64,000 nt of DNA from Xenococcus sp. MO_188.B8 (GTDB taxonomy: Bacteria; Cyanobacteriota; Cyanobacteriia; Cyanobacteriales; Xenococcaceae): the NCBI GenBank assembly GCA_030065615.1, contig JASJDR010000002.1, positions 1 to 64,000 on the forward strand, read 5' to 3'. Positions 56,602-64,000 of the stretch are shown piece after piece (the stretch's first letter is position 1; the number at the start of each line of letters is the position of its first letter). Under the pieces are notes generated by a model. That model searched no databases. It saw only the letters and a list, made by a program, of their open reading frames with translations, and had not been told where the DNA came from. The position numbers and the translations under genes are program-made.

Positions 56602-57843
56602 TTACACAAATTCGAGTGCAAAATCTAGATTATTATTTGATGTTTTGTCGATTAAAAATAAACCCTTGTGTCTTATATATTGTTCAATTAAAAACTCTTT
56701 CAATTTATCTTCAGTAATTAGTTCCTGATGTACTAAAATCTCTCCTAACTTATTATTGGTGTTATTTTGTAAATACAAAGCATCATTCAAACTGTTTTGT
56801 TTTATAATCTTTCTTTCCAGCAAAAGTTGACCCAGCTTTATATTCTGATTTTTTAAATAAAACTTTAATTGAGATAAAGATATTAAATTACTACGAACTA
56901 AAATTTCACCTATTTTTAAACTTGGTTCCAACCTCTTTTGTGATATAGCCTCCGTTAACTCTTTTCTAGTAATTACATTTTGCCGAACTAAAATTTCACC
57001 GAGCTTTTCAGGAGCAAAATCCAAAGTTTCCATATCTAACTCTACATTTCTCTCTTTTAGCTGTAAACTTACTTTGCTGAACTTCTCCTGATAGAGAATC
57101 AACAACTGTAAAATAACTAAATACATAAAAGGAGAAATCGTTGAAATATAACGATGCCAAAGACGGCTAAGCTCTTGTAGTAGACGAGATAACCATTTCC
57201 AACCAGAATGTTGAATTAAGTAAGGGGGTATTGGAGTAATTCCTGCATACATAGAAAAAACTGCACCTACTTCAATCAGGACCCCCTTAATTCTTCCTCT
57301 ATATTGAGACATCCAAATTTCTTGTTTAGGAGATTTCAGACAGACAAAGATAATTCCAGCACCACTTTCATTAATTTCTTCAATTAATTCTTTATCCTGG
57401 CCATGGCGAGTTTCATCAATGGACATTAAAGGAATAGACTTCATGCCTGCAACTTTCAAAATAGGGTAATCTTGGTCTAATTTTTGCTTAATCTTTTTTA
57501 AAATATCTTCGGTAGAGCCAATAAAATAAATAGGAATTCCAGTATTTTCGGCTAAATCACACAAATTGAGAAAAACATCCACCCCTGCAACTTGATTTTG
57601 ATGCAAAATTCCCAATCGACGTAACATCCATACTAAAGGTTTGCCATCAGCAGTCACCAAATTTGCTTGGTGTAAAACTTTTTTAAACGAATAATTCCTA
57701 TAAGCCTCCATAATCATGTGAATATTTGCTAAACAAACGACTTTACTATCTCTAATTTTTGCCCAGCGCACAATCAACATGATTTGTTCTTCAAAAGGCA
57801 AACAAGTTACAGGAACACTTAGTATATCTTGATTAGGTATCAT
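56602..57843 (-). CDS. WecG/TagA/CpsF glycosyltransferase fused to GspE-N-like repeats
   Basis: The 413-residue protein has an N-terminal GT26 domain (1-245): VVCLANIHMIMEAYR, LVTADGKPLVWMLRRLG, YFIGSTEDIL, FVCLKSPKQEIWMSQYRG and IEVGAVFSMYAGITPIPPYL. These are the hallmarks of the WecG/TagA/CpsF enzymes that add the second sugar of a lipid-linked repeat. After about residue 280 come four repeats of about 28 residues: LGEILVRQNVITRKEL, IGEILVRSNLISLSQL, LGQLLLERKIIKQNSL and LGEILVHQELITEDKL. They match the pattern of GspE/PilB N-terminal (MshEN-like) modules, some of which bind cyclic di-GMP. Such a fusion is unusual and suggests a regulated glycosyltransferase. It probably belongs with the polysaccharide genes. 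Confidence 0.82.
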   Translation of the reverse strand: MIPNQDILSVPVTCLPFEEQIMLIVRWAKIRDSKVVCLANIHMIMEAYRNYSFKKVLHQANLVTADGKPLVWMLRRLGILHQNQVAGVDVFLNLCDLAENTGIPIYFIGSTEDILKKIKQKLDQDYPILKVAGMKSIPLMSIDETRHGQDKELIEEINESGAGIIFVCLKSPKQEIWMSQYRGRIKGVLIEVGAVFSMYAGITPIPPYLIQHSGWKWLSRLLQELSRLWHRYISTISPFMYLVILQLLILYQEKFSKVSLQLKERNVELDMETLDFAPEKLGEILVRQNVITRKELTEAISQKRLEPSLKIGEILVRSNLISLSQLKFYLKNQNIKLGQLLLERKIIKQNSLNDALYLQNNTNNKLGEILVHQELITEDKLKEFLIEQYIRHKGLFLIDKTSNNNLDFALEFV

Positions 57844-57849
57844 TAAAAG

Positions 57850-58245
57850 CTATTTATATTGTGGTTTTCTACTCATTCTTCGGGTAAACTCGCTAACAGA
57901 AGGATTAAAATTTTCAGGATCTAAAGTTTTACCAGTTTTCAACCAATCCTTTTGTTTTGCCAATTTATATTCATAAACTTTTTCTTGAACCGATACTAAT
58001 AACCAAAGTGCTCCATGCTCGGAACAAAAAAAACCTTCTATCCATTTGTTATTATCTATGTATGTAGTTCTTGTATTGGCTAAAAGTTTAGCTTTTTTGG
58101 AAGAAAGATTAGTATTTTCCTTTATTTCACCAACTCCACTATAGTAAAGATAGTATTTCGAAGTGCCCGTTCTCCATAATCTTTGTTCACAAAAAGGGCA
58201 ATAAAATCTTTTAACAACTTTTCTTTTGCTACGTTTATTTGGCAT
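57850..58245 (-). CDS. Zinc-ribbon protein, conserved hypothetical
   Basis: The 131-residue basic protein has an N-terminal CPFCEQRLWR motif (C18 and C21) and a later CSEHG, which could make a zinc-binding set (Cys-Cys-Cys-His). Conserved-looking segments are YYLYYSGVGEI, NTRTTYIDNNKWIEGFFCSE and GALWLLVS. I recall similar proteins in cyanobacteria but know no function. It starts with MPNKRSKRKVVKRF and ends six bases before the WecG/TagA gene start, so the two are probably co-transcribed. Confidence 0.65.
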   Translation of the reverse strand: MPNKRSKRKVVKRFYCPFCEQRLWRTGTSKYYLYYSGVGEIKENTNLSSKKAKLLANTRTTYIDNNKWIEGFFCSEHGALWLLVSVQEKVYEYKLAKQKDWLKTGKTLDPENFNPSVSEFTRRMSRKPQYK

Positions 58246-59186
58246 AATAATAATAAAATTAATTATATAAAATAAAGCATATAAAAAATGTATAGATATT
58301 CACAAAACAGATATCTATATTAAAAATCAAGTAATTTCAATTAAAAGATATTAACAAAAAAACAGCGAAGTTTTTTTTTATTGAGGTTAGTTTGTGATAC
58401 TCATAAATAAGTTGACTTTTTTTTGAGAGGCAAAATTTTCATATAAGACGCAATAAGCCTCTCCAAACAAACACAAGAGTGCACTCAAAGGTGTCTTCTC
58501 AAAATATTTGTCACTAATAATTATTTAAACAAAAAACACCGAATACTTTAAGATTCAATACCAAATTTATCTAAAAATAAATCCAAATACAGATAAAGTT
58601 AATTCAGAATATATTTTCAATAACTAATTAAGATTTAATTTATTTTTATTTTACGTGCTTTGACTAAAAACGTCAAGCATAGACATAATTGATTACCATA
58701 TATTTCTACCCATCAGAATGAAATTAAAAAAAAGGTGTTTTTGTAAAAAAAAGATGTTGTTTATTGACAATTTATGATTAGTGTTTTTAGGTTGATAATA
58801 GATTTTTCAAAAAATATTGTTTTCATAAATGCAGGTATCCACAACTAAATATTATTATTCCCAAAAATTTAAGTAATATATAAAGACTCACTAAACATTT
58901 TTTCATGAGTAAAATTGCAATGAGTGATTAAAATGTTTTATATGAATTTAATACTAAGATAGAAAATAATAGAGTTTTTCTGATTAGCCGTGATATTCTT
59001 TGCCGTAAAGTATCGTTATTTGGTATTTTCAAGAATCGCTGCTTCAATTTTGAAGATACTCACTGTAAATGCACTTTTGGAAGCCTCGGTACTTTAGGAC
59101 GAGGAGGAAAACTTGCCAAAAAAGAAAACGCCCGTTAGGGCATCGGCTTCAATAATATAATCATCTTTGTGAGTTTTAGTTATGCA
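58246..59186. other. Gene-free AT-rich spacer
   Basis: This 940-bp stretch is very AT-rich with no frame of note and no RNA gene I can recognise. Bases 59138-59150 hold a short hairpin (GCCC-GTTA-GGGC) just upstream of the TnpB fragment. The promoter for the zinc-ribbon and WecG/TagA pair must lie in its left part. Confidence 0.4.
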
Positions 59187-59318
59187 TGAAACAAGTTCTG
59201 ACGCTAGTTGTAAAGCTTCAAGTCGATATCAATCAATCCCAATTATTGCTTGATACAGCTAATGCTTTTGCATCAGCCCACGTAAGAAGCGAAGAGTGTT
59301 TTTCGTTATGGATTTGAT
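59187..59318 (+). pseudogene. TnpB (IS200/IS605) N-terminal fragment
   Basis: The frame opens MKQVLTLVVKLQVDINQSQL and LLDTANAFASA, the N-terminal pattern of cyanobacterial TnpB endonuclease-like proteins, and after 43 codons runs into unrelated sequence and a TGA. The RuvC-like nuclease domain is absent. No TnpA is seen nearby. It is a relic of an IS200/IS605 or IS607 element. The adjacent stretch to 59653 has one open frame on the plus strand (QVVRNHLETVATKHEDYEQP) that I could not identify. Confidence 0.65.
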
Positions 59319-59653
59319 TATTTGCGACGTTTTCTCTTTAACTTGGAGCAGTATCAAACTGATTTTCTTCACTCTTTACAATTTTTGTCCTGTACTTAGA
59401 TCTGATCCATCTTTGCTCCCACAAACTTGATCGACTCTCAAATCCCCATTTGATTCTAGAACACCGATTCAGTATTCGAAACCTAGGCGATATCTGCTTT
59501 TGAGGCAAGTAGTTCGAAATCATCTTGAAACAGTCGCAACAAAACATGAAGATTATGAACAACCGCTGTGCGACGCAGGTCAAATAAGTTTTTTCTCACT
59601 CCAAAATAACGCGCTTTGTCCCCTTGCCAACGACCAATATAAGACAAACTATG

Positions 59654-60949
59654 CTCCTCACAGGGGTAGGTTTTTTACAATTAAGAAGAATCAGAAATAA
59701 ATGAGTGGCTAGGATGATTGAATGGCAAAGGGAACAGGAGACCAAAGGCAATGGGAAGTCCCATGAGTAATCGCGCTAGTATTGTTAACAAACCATTAAG
59801 AAAACAAGAGAGCTGACGGATGGGAATCATCGAAGTTGATTGCTCCGAATCGGAAATAAACTCTTCATGAGATTGTGCTTCTTGTTCACCACCCAGAGTA
59901 ATCGCCCAGAGAAGGGCAACCGCCATTGCGAGCCATTGTCGCTCTGCTCGCTCAGGGTTTCTTAAGCGAGTGCGTTGCCATTGCCAACCATCACTTTTAA
60001 CATCGCGGTAGGAACATTCAATCCAAGAAGGAAAACCATACCAACAAACATTAGCCTCATTAGGAGTTAAATCAGTCAGAACCAGCCAGGGGTCTGCGTA
60101 TCCTTCATCCCATCGCGCCAGTAGAGTACAGTCAATGGGATTAGTTTTAAAGCAAGTAACTTGCCCTGACCAGCTCATCCCAGTAGATGGAACTACTGTT
60201 GCTAAAGGATTCGGGTCAGATGAATCAGGAATTTGATACTGACCTTGATGGTTAATTCGCAGAAAGGGATGCCAACCTAAGTTCACAATTTCCTGAAACA
60301 ACCAATCTGCATAGAGTCCTCGATCTGCGGCAACTATGACTTGATAATTACTTGGCACAAGCTCTTTGAGAGAAGATAACAGTTCTTTCCAATAGGGCTT
60401 CCAACTCCCTTTTTCTGTCCCTTTGACTATTTTCCATGCTACGAGAATGCCACTACCTCGATAGAGAATATTAATTGAAAGAACTGTGAAGTTTTGTCCA
60501 TTGCTAGTTGCATCCAATGCTATTGCTAGTTCTTGAGTCTCTTGAGGTAATAAATCGAGCACCCATTTTAATAATAAAGCAAAACATTCTGCTACTTCTA
60601 GAGATACCCTTTTATTGCCTTTTCTGGCTTTAGCTGTTCCTTCTTTGTACCATTCCTTCAATCTCTGACGTACTGTATTTTCCTTTTCTTGGTTAATTTT
60701 GGCAATTAAAGTTGACACTCTGGTTAAGCTGCTTGATTGTGTCATTACCATTCCAAAACTCCAAGTTGCTAACCCAGAAATTTGGGGTAAACTCAGATTG
60801 GGAAATCTTTGGCTGACAATTTGTTTCCAATCCTTGAGATGTTGATTTAATTTCATCTCTCTCAAGTTTCTCTTAACTCTTCTTGATACTTTTACCTTAT
60901 TTCTGAGTCTTTACTCACCCCTTTGTAAAAAAACTACCCTTGTGAGGAG
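59654..60949 (-). mobile_element. Complete IS4-type insertion sequence, about 1.3 kb
   Basis: The ends match as terminal inverted repeats over about 27 bp: the left end reads CTCCTCACAGGGGTAGG then TTTTTTACAA from 59654, and the right end, reverse-complemented from 60949, CTCCTCACAAGGGTAG then TTTTTTTACAA. A single transposase gene fills the interior. I find no direct duplication of the flanks. The right end abuts a half copy of the family A palindrome, so the element or the repeat has been rearranged there. Confidence 0.8.
59681..60865 (-). CDS. IS4-type DDE transposase
   Basis: The 394-residue protein has the catalytic acidic residues D118 (IALDATSNGQ), D181 (VAADRGLYADWLF) and E283 (WIECSYRDVKSDGWQW). 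The last is the Y-x2-R-x-type signature (YRDVKSDGWQW, then RTRLRNPERAERQWL) of the IS4 superfamily. It begins MREMKLNQHLKDWKQI and has no stop or frameshift, so this copy may be active. It cuts and pastes the surrounding IS element. The C-terminal 60 residues are hydrophobic and atypical. Confidence 0.85.
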   Translation of the reverse strand: MREMKLNQHLKDWKQIVSQRFPNLSLPQISGLATWSFGMVMTQSSSLTRVSTLIAKINQEKENTVRQRLKEWYKEGTAKARKGNKRVSLEVAECFALLLKWVLDLLPQETQELAIALDATSNGQNFTVLSINILYRGSGILVAWKIVKGTEKGSWKPYWKELLSSLKELVPSNYQVIVAADRGLYADWLFQEIVNLGWHPFLRINHQGQYQIPDSSDPNPLATVVPSTGMSWSGQVTCFKTNPIDCTLLARWDEGYADPWLVLTDLTPNEANVCWYGFPSWIECSYRDVKSDGWQWQRTRLRNPERAERQWLAMAVALLWAITLGGEQEAQSHEEFISDSEQSTSMIPIRQLSCFLNGLLTILARLLMGLPIAFGLLFPLPFNHPSHSFISDSS

Positions 60950-60970
60950 ACCCGACCGGGGTCGCACCGC
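60950..60970. repeat. Half copy of family A palindrome at the IS right end
   Basis: Read on the minus strand this is GCGGTGCGACCCCGGTCGGG, identical in its left arm to the copy at 63.48 kb. The partner arm (expected CCCGACC then GGAACGCGC) is missing where the IS4-type element starts. It also interrupts the end of an ISL3-type fragment. Confidence 0.6.
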
Positions 60971-61252
60971 TTTTTTGATTTTTCTTAGTCCCATTTTAAT
61001 TGTGGTGCTTGTTTCATAAATATTGCGCAATTCTTCTTTCAATTCATAAGCAATATTTAGACAAGGAGACTTATTTAATAACTATCTTAAATCTGCTTCT
61101 TCTTCCTTTGTTAAGTCACAACTATTTTTAAGTAATAAACTACGATTTTTTAAGCCTTTTAAATCCAATAACAAGGGAATTTTTTTTAAAGATTTGTTGA
61201 CCAATTTCATGACATGAAATCTATCAATTACAATTAAAGCATTAGGTAAGAT
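60971..61252 (-). pseudogene. ISL3-type transposase fragment
   Basis: The minus strand reads LPNALIVIDRFHVMKLVNKS, then GLKNRSLLLKNSCDLTKEEE, a TAG, and CLNIAYELKEELRNIYETST. The VxDRFHVMKxVN and LKxRxLLLKN blocks are characteristic of ISL3 (IS204/IS1001) transposases around the second catalytic Asp. Both ends are lost and one stop is internal. The 5' side meets an IS66 fragment and the 3' side the family A repeat. Confidence 0.75.
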
Positions 61253-61609
61253 TTAGGGAGCAAAGTGAGAGATTAAAGAAGGGCGCTCAATAACAGCAAC
61301 AGTTCCCATGAGAGATTGGGTAAAAAAATCCATCACAGAACGTCCCTGAAAGCGACAGGTTTGAATGACACTTAATAAATTAGCTGTTTCCTTTTCCCCT
61401 CTGGTTTCGTTTTTGGTTTCTTCAGTAAATCTGAAGATAAGGGTTTTGATGAGTTTTGACTGTCGAGATCTCTACTCAGAATCAGCTTTTCTATTTTTGG
61501 TTTGTAGTTCCGTAATTATTTTTTGCTGACTCAGTATGAGCTTGACCAGTTCTTTTTTGGACAACTGACTCAGCGGTTCTTTCTTATGTAACGGTTGCTC
61601 TTGATCCAT
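61253..61609 (-). pseudogene. IS66-type transposase with internal deletion
   Basis: An ATG at 61609 starts MDQEQPLHKKEPLSQLSKKE and a coiled-coil (LVKLILSQQKIITELQ) typical of IS66 N-termini. A stop follows and the frame then jumps to the C-terminal block ETANLLSVIQTCRFQGRSVM, DFFTQSLMG, where IS66 transposases end. The whole catalytic domain is deleted. The end at 61253 runs straight into an ISL3 fragment. The 61610-61849 gap holds only a small CCAGTTT / AAACTGG hairpin (61707-61722). Confidence 0.7.
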
Positions 61610-62493
61610 ACTGACGTTACATTACCTAGTTTTCTATCTTTTTTCAAGCTGTTCTCTCTCGATATCTATACCGCCTCTTTTATTCTTACTCTATTTTAAA
61701 CCCCGTCCAGTTTGAAAACTGGAGTTTTGTCTCAAAATAAAATAGGCTGATTTGGAGAAAAAAAACTATAGTGGCAAATTTGACTAGAGTTATCCTGAAA
61801 TTTTCAGTAGGCTTATAGATGAGAAACGAGGGAAAGCCCAAGAAGAACAATGGCAAGAAAAACGCCAGTCCCCGAAGCTAATCAGAAAGTTGTCCTGAAC
61901 TGTATCCATCAAAACTGTCCCAGTTGTGGTCAGAAAATGTGGCGTGACTACGACAACTATAGAACCATCAGAACCTTGTCAGGAGTAGTCCGAATAAAGT
62001 TGAAGGTGAGGCGTTGCTCCCATAGAGAGTGTGAACGCTATCATCAAGTATATCGGCCTGAAGAAGAAGGGGTTTGGGGATTACCAGGACCTGAATTTGG
62101 GTTGGATTTAATCGCTTATGCAGGAAGTCTTCGCTATCAAGAACATAGAAGTGTGCCACAGATTCACAAGGTATTAAGAGAAAAGGGAGTAAATATTTGT
62201 CAACGAAGTGTGAGCAATGTATTAGACCGTTATGACGAACTGATCTCAGTATCACTCACTGATGGGAATCGAATCAAAAAACTCTTGGGGTCTCAAAAAC
62301 AAGTCATCCTAGCTATCGATGGACTTCAACCACAAGTCGGGCATGAAGTGTTATGGGTGATTAGAGATTGTATGAGCGAATCCATCTTATTAGCGAGAAG
62401 TCTCTTATCGAGCCGAGAGGAAGATATCAGCAAGATGCTCTCTCGAGTAGTCGAAGCATTACCTCAAACTGTAACGGCCGTAGTCAGTGATGG

Positions 62494-62543
62494 TCAAACT
62501 CGAGCGACCCCAGCGAGGAAACCTCGCTGGGGTCGCTCGTCAA
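62494..62543. repeat. Family A palindrome inserted in transposase with 4-bp duplication
   Basis: Bases 62501-62539 are a perfect 39-bp palindrome: CGAGCGACCCCAGCGAGG, loop AAA, then its exact complement. TCAA flanks it at 62494-62497 and 62540-62543, with three extra bases (ACT) on the left. Removing 62498-62543 joins SDGQ to VSIRNAVASALPG in one frame, which shows the pre-insertion gene. The arm GAGCGACCC is shared with the 4.26-kb copy. Confidence 0.75.
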
Positions 62544-62866
62544 GTTTCAATTCGCAACGCTGTAGCGAGCGCCTTACCTGGGACGCCACATCAACTATGT
62601 CATTATCACTACTATAAAGAAGCATTCAAGCCACTCATAGAAGCAGACCGCCACGCAAAAAAAGAACTCAAAAAGTTAGTCAGAGGAGTCAGACCAATTG
62701 AAAGGAGTGTCGCAGAGCAACAAGATCCCATAAGCGAAGTGGTGAATGGATATTGTCTGGCGGTACGGAGTGCTTTAACTGATGATGGTCATCCCCCCTT
62801 GGATGCTCCAGGAGTAAGACTTTATGAACGTTTAACCAAGATTGATGCGAGCCTTAAAGGGTTAGA

Positions 62867-62873
62867 AAAAAAG
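62867..62873 (+). other. Possible -1 frameshift heptamer A AAA AAG
   Basis: In the upstream frame the codons are GAA AAA AAG, so the run is the canonical bacterial slippery sequence. A -1 slip after AAG leads into GAT TAT TTT ACC TCT CCA, which is exactly the frame of the downstream part of the transposase. It may be programmed, as in several IS families, or a one-base deletion in a poly-A run. No obvious downstream stem-loop was found by eye. Confidence 0.4.
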
Positions 62874-63245
62874 ATTATTTTACCTCTCCATTAATTAAAT
62901 TAAAGCGTATTTTAGAGAATGGTCTCCACCAAAATGTGGCACATTGGTCGGAGTTAACTCTTGCGATGAAGTGGATTCATCAAGCTGCAATTATTCTCGA
63001 CAACGAAGAAGAGCTTCCAGTTTTATCTGTTCAACAACGTTTTGGCGCTTGGATAATCTTTATGTCTGACCATAGAGAACAACTTGGTTCTCTTGGCGAT
63101 TCTATGAACCACTTGCTCAAAATCACTCTTAGCTATTGGTCTGGATTGTTTCATTGTTATCAAGTTGATAATTTACCTAAAACTAATAACGATTTAGAAC
63201 AAGTGTTTGGCTCTTTTCGTCATCATACTCGGCGCACTACTGGTC

Positions 63246-64000
63246 GCAAGAAAGCCTGTCTTGTCACCAGTAGTCGAAGAAGAACTAGGCCAGCAAATCC
63301 GAGAAGCCCTGGCATTGACAGCAATAGCACCACAAGAGAGAAAAGAGAAACCGATACCGCGTTGGACATTGAAAAGATTTGTTCAATGGCTCAAAAATCA
63401 ATGGCAGATTAATTGTTGTCGCGAGACAGTTCGACGAAGTCTGAAACAGTTGGGATTTTCCTGGAAGAAAGCTAAAAAGCGGTGCGACCCCGCTCGGGTT
63501 TCCCGAGCTAGGGAACGCGCACCAAGACAGTTACTTAATAAAGGGAATACCGCCAAAAGAGCCGAGTTTGTTGAAAAAATTACTGGATTACTGGATGATG
63601 CAATCGATCAAAAGCGACTCTTAATCTATATTGATGAAGCCCACATCCATCTCGATACAGATGAAGGTTATGGTTGGTCTATTGAAGGCGAAAGGTTTTT
63701 GGGTCAGTTCTAGTTCCCCAGGACGAAAGAAAGTTTCTTTTTACGGTGTCTATATCTATAATCAAGCACAGACCAGAATTTTGCCCTATGAGAAAGCCGA
63801 GAAAATTAACACCATTGATGTTCTCAAAAAGTTACAAACGGAATTTCCAGACCAGAAAATAACCATTGTTTGGGATGGCGCATCTTATCATCGTGCGGCA
63901 TTAGTCAAAGAAGCGGCATCAGCTATGGGCATCCAACTTGAACCATTACCTGGTTATAGTCCCGACTTCATGCCTGTCGAACATCTTTGGCAATGGTTGA
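63246..64000 (+). pseudogene. IS630-type transposase, N-truncated, frameshifted, runs off the window
   Basis: The reading starts inside the family at ARKPVLSPVVEEELGQQIRE and continues RWTLKRFVQWLKNQWQI, RETVRRSLKQLGFSWKKAKK. A 51-bp in-frame repeat insert (63481-63523 core) follows, then LLNKGNTAKRAEFVEKI and YIDEAHIHLDTDEGYGWS (first catalytic Asp). Near 63700 a T-run shifts the frame by one base; the remaining part reads RKKVSFYGVYIYNQAQ, IVWDGASYHRAALVKEA (second Asp) and YSPDFMPVEHLWQWL (Glu). The junction with the upstream transposase falls on a shared Gly-Arg-Lys coding stretch. The gene continues beyond base 64000. Confidence 0.78.
63481..63523. repeat. Family A palindrome inserted in-frame in IS630 transposase
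   Basis: GGTGCG pairs with CGCACC and GCTCGGG pairs with CCCGAGC around loop TTT. The insert is translated as RCDPARVSRARERAPRQ between WKKAKK and LLNKGN, positions that are adjacent in ordinary IS630 proteins as I recall them. The length (about 51 bp with flanks) keeps the frame. Confidence 0.65.

Larger units (their letters stand above)
61850..63254 (+). pseudogene. Broken DDE-type transposase, three lesions
   Basis: The gene opens MARKTPVPEANQKVVLNCIH with a zinc-type CPSCGQKMWRDY and RRCSHRECERYH, followed by VILAIDGLQPQVGHEVLWVI (first catalytic Asp) and VVSDGQ (second). A 46-bp addition at 62498-62543 shifts the frame; the protein then resumes as VSIRNAVASALPGTPHQLCH. A second shift occurs at an A7 run (62867-62873), after which comes SPLIKLKRILENGLHQNVAH through to VDNLPKTNNDLEQVFGSFRH (catalytic Glu). 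It is cut off at GRKKA, where IS630 sequence begins. I recall the intact family in cyanobacteria at about 500 or more residues but cannot name the IS family with confidence. Confidence 0.75.

Noticed and set aside
58405-58450. Possible promoter TTGACT ... TATAAG
   Set aside because: The spacing is about 24 bases, too long for a sigma-70-type promoter, and no gene follows on the plus strand.
59500-59700. 66-codon plus-strand frame QVVRNHLETVATKHEDYEQP
   Set aside because: It vaguely recalls an IS91-type N-terminus, but it crosses into the IS4 left end and the resemblance is too weak.
1-64000. CRISPR arrays, tRNA and rRNA genes
   Set aside because: I saw no regularly spaced repeats and no cloverleaf or rRNA-like sequence; the repeats present are dispersed palindromes. 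A tool scan would be needed to exclude a missed tRNA.

Overview
The window is chromosomal DNA from a cyanobacterium. The evidence is the RuBisCO accumulation factor Raf1, a DUF1815 protein, a hopanoid radical-SAM enzyme (HpnH), many GCGATCGC (HIP1) octamers, and an AT-rich genome packed with small dispersed repeats and IS remnants. The genus cannot be read from the sequence; a large-genome, secondary-metabolite-rich lineage is an inference.

Layout. (1) 0-6.5 kb: housekeeping and conserved cyanobacterial genes (DUF58, hpnH, DUF1815, raf1) among decayed genes: a small membrane protein split by a 48-bp insert, a MNT nucleotidyltransferase remnant and an unidentified fragment. (2) 6.5-24.6 kb: an exopolysaccharide locus, almost all on the minus strand. 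It holds a Wzy/O-antigen-ligase-like membrane protein, six GT4 and one GT2 glycosyltransferases, a GT-A-like protein on the plus strand, a two-domain pectate-lyase-fold protein and a heparinase-like protein. Between them lie broken epimerase, methyltransferase and other genes and two MITE-like elements. (3) 24.8-56.3 kb: a hybrid NRPS/PKS cluster transcribed leftward, ending with an ABC exporter. (4) 56.6-58.2 kb: a WecG/TagA/CpsF glycosyltransferase fused to GspE-N-like repeats, and a zinc-ribbon protein of unknown function. (5) 59.2-64 kb: a transposon graveyard with one intact-looking 1.3-kb IS4-type element, remnants of TnpB, IS66 and ISL3, and two chimeric broken transposases carrying short palindromic inserts.

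The NRPS/PKS cluster is the main point of interest. In transcription order it encodes: A-PCP-KS-AT-ACP-aminotransferase (Val-like A code); a TIGR04325-type methyltransferase; C-A-PCP (A code suggests a basic residue); TubC docking-C-A-PCP-TE in which the A domain has lost its ATP-binding and catalytic-Lys motifs; a membrane-anchored alpha/beta hydrolase; C-A-PCP with a luciferase-like monooxygenase buried in a Gly-type A domain; Cy-A-PCP-Ox (thiazole-type module); a Tat-signal DUF362 protein; C-PCP-TE with no A domain; and an ABC exporter. Both TE-bearing proteins have altered condensation motifs (HRxxxDG and HQxxxDG) and closely similar TEs, so they look like duplicated specialised release modules. 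The predicted product joins a beta-amino (possibly vicinal diamino) starter, a basic amino acid, an alpha-oxidised glycine or amide and a thiazole. I do not recognise it as a known pathway.

A second theme is short palindromic repeats landing inside genes: in-frame in an IS630 transposase, frameshifting with a 4-bp duplication in another transposase, and bringing two stop codons into a small membrane-protein gene. One MITE-like element supplies the likely ribosome binding site of a glycosyltransferase gene.
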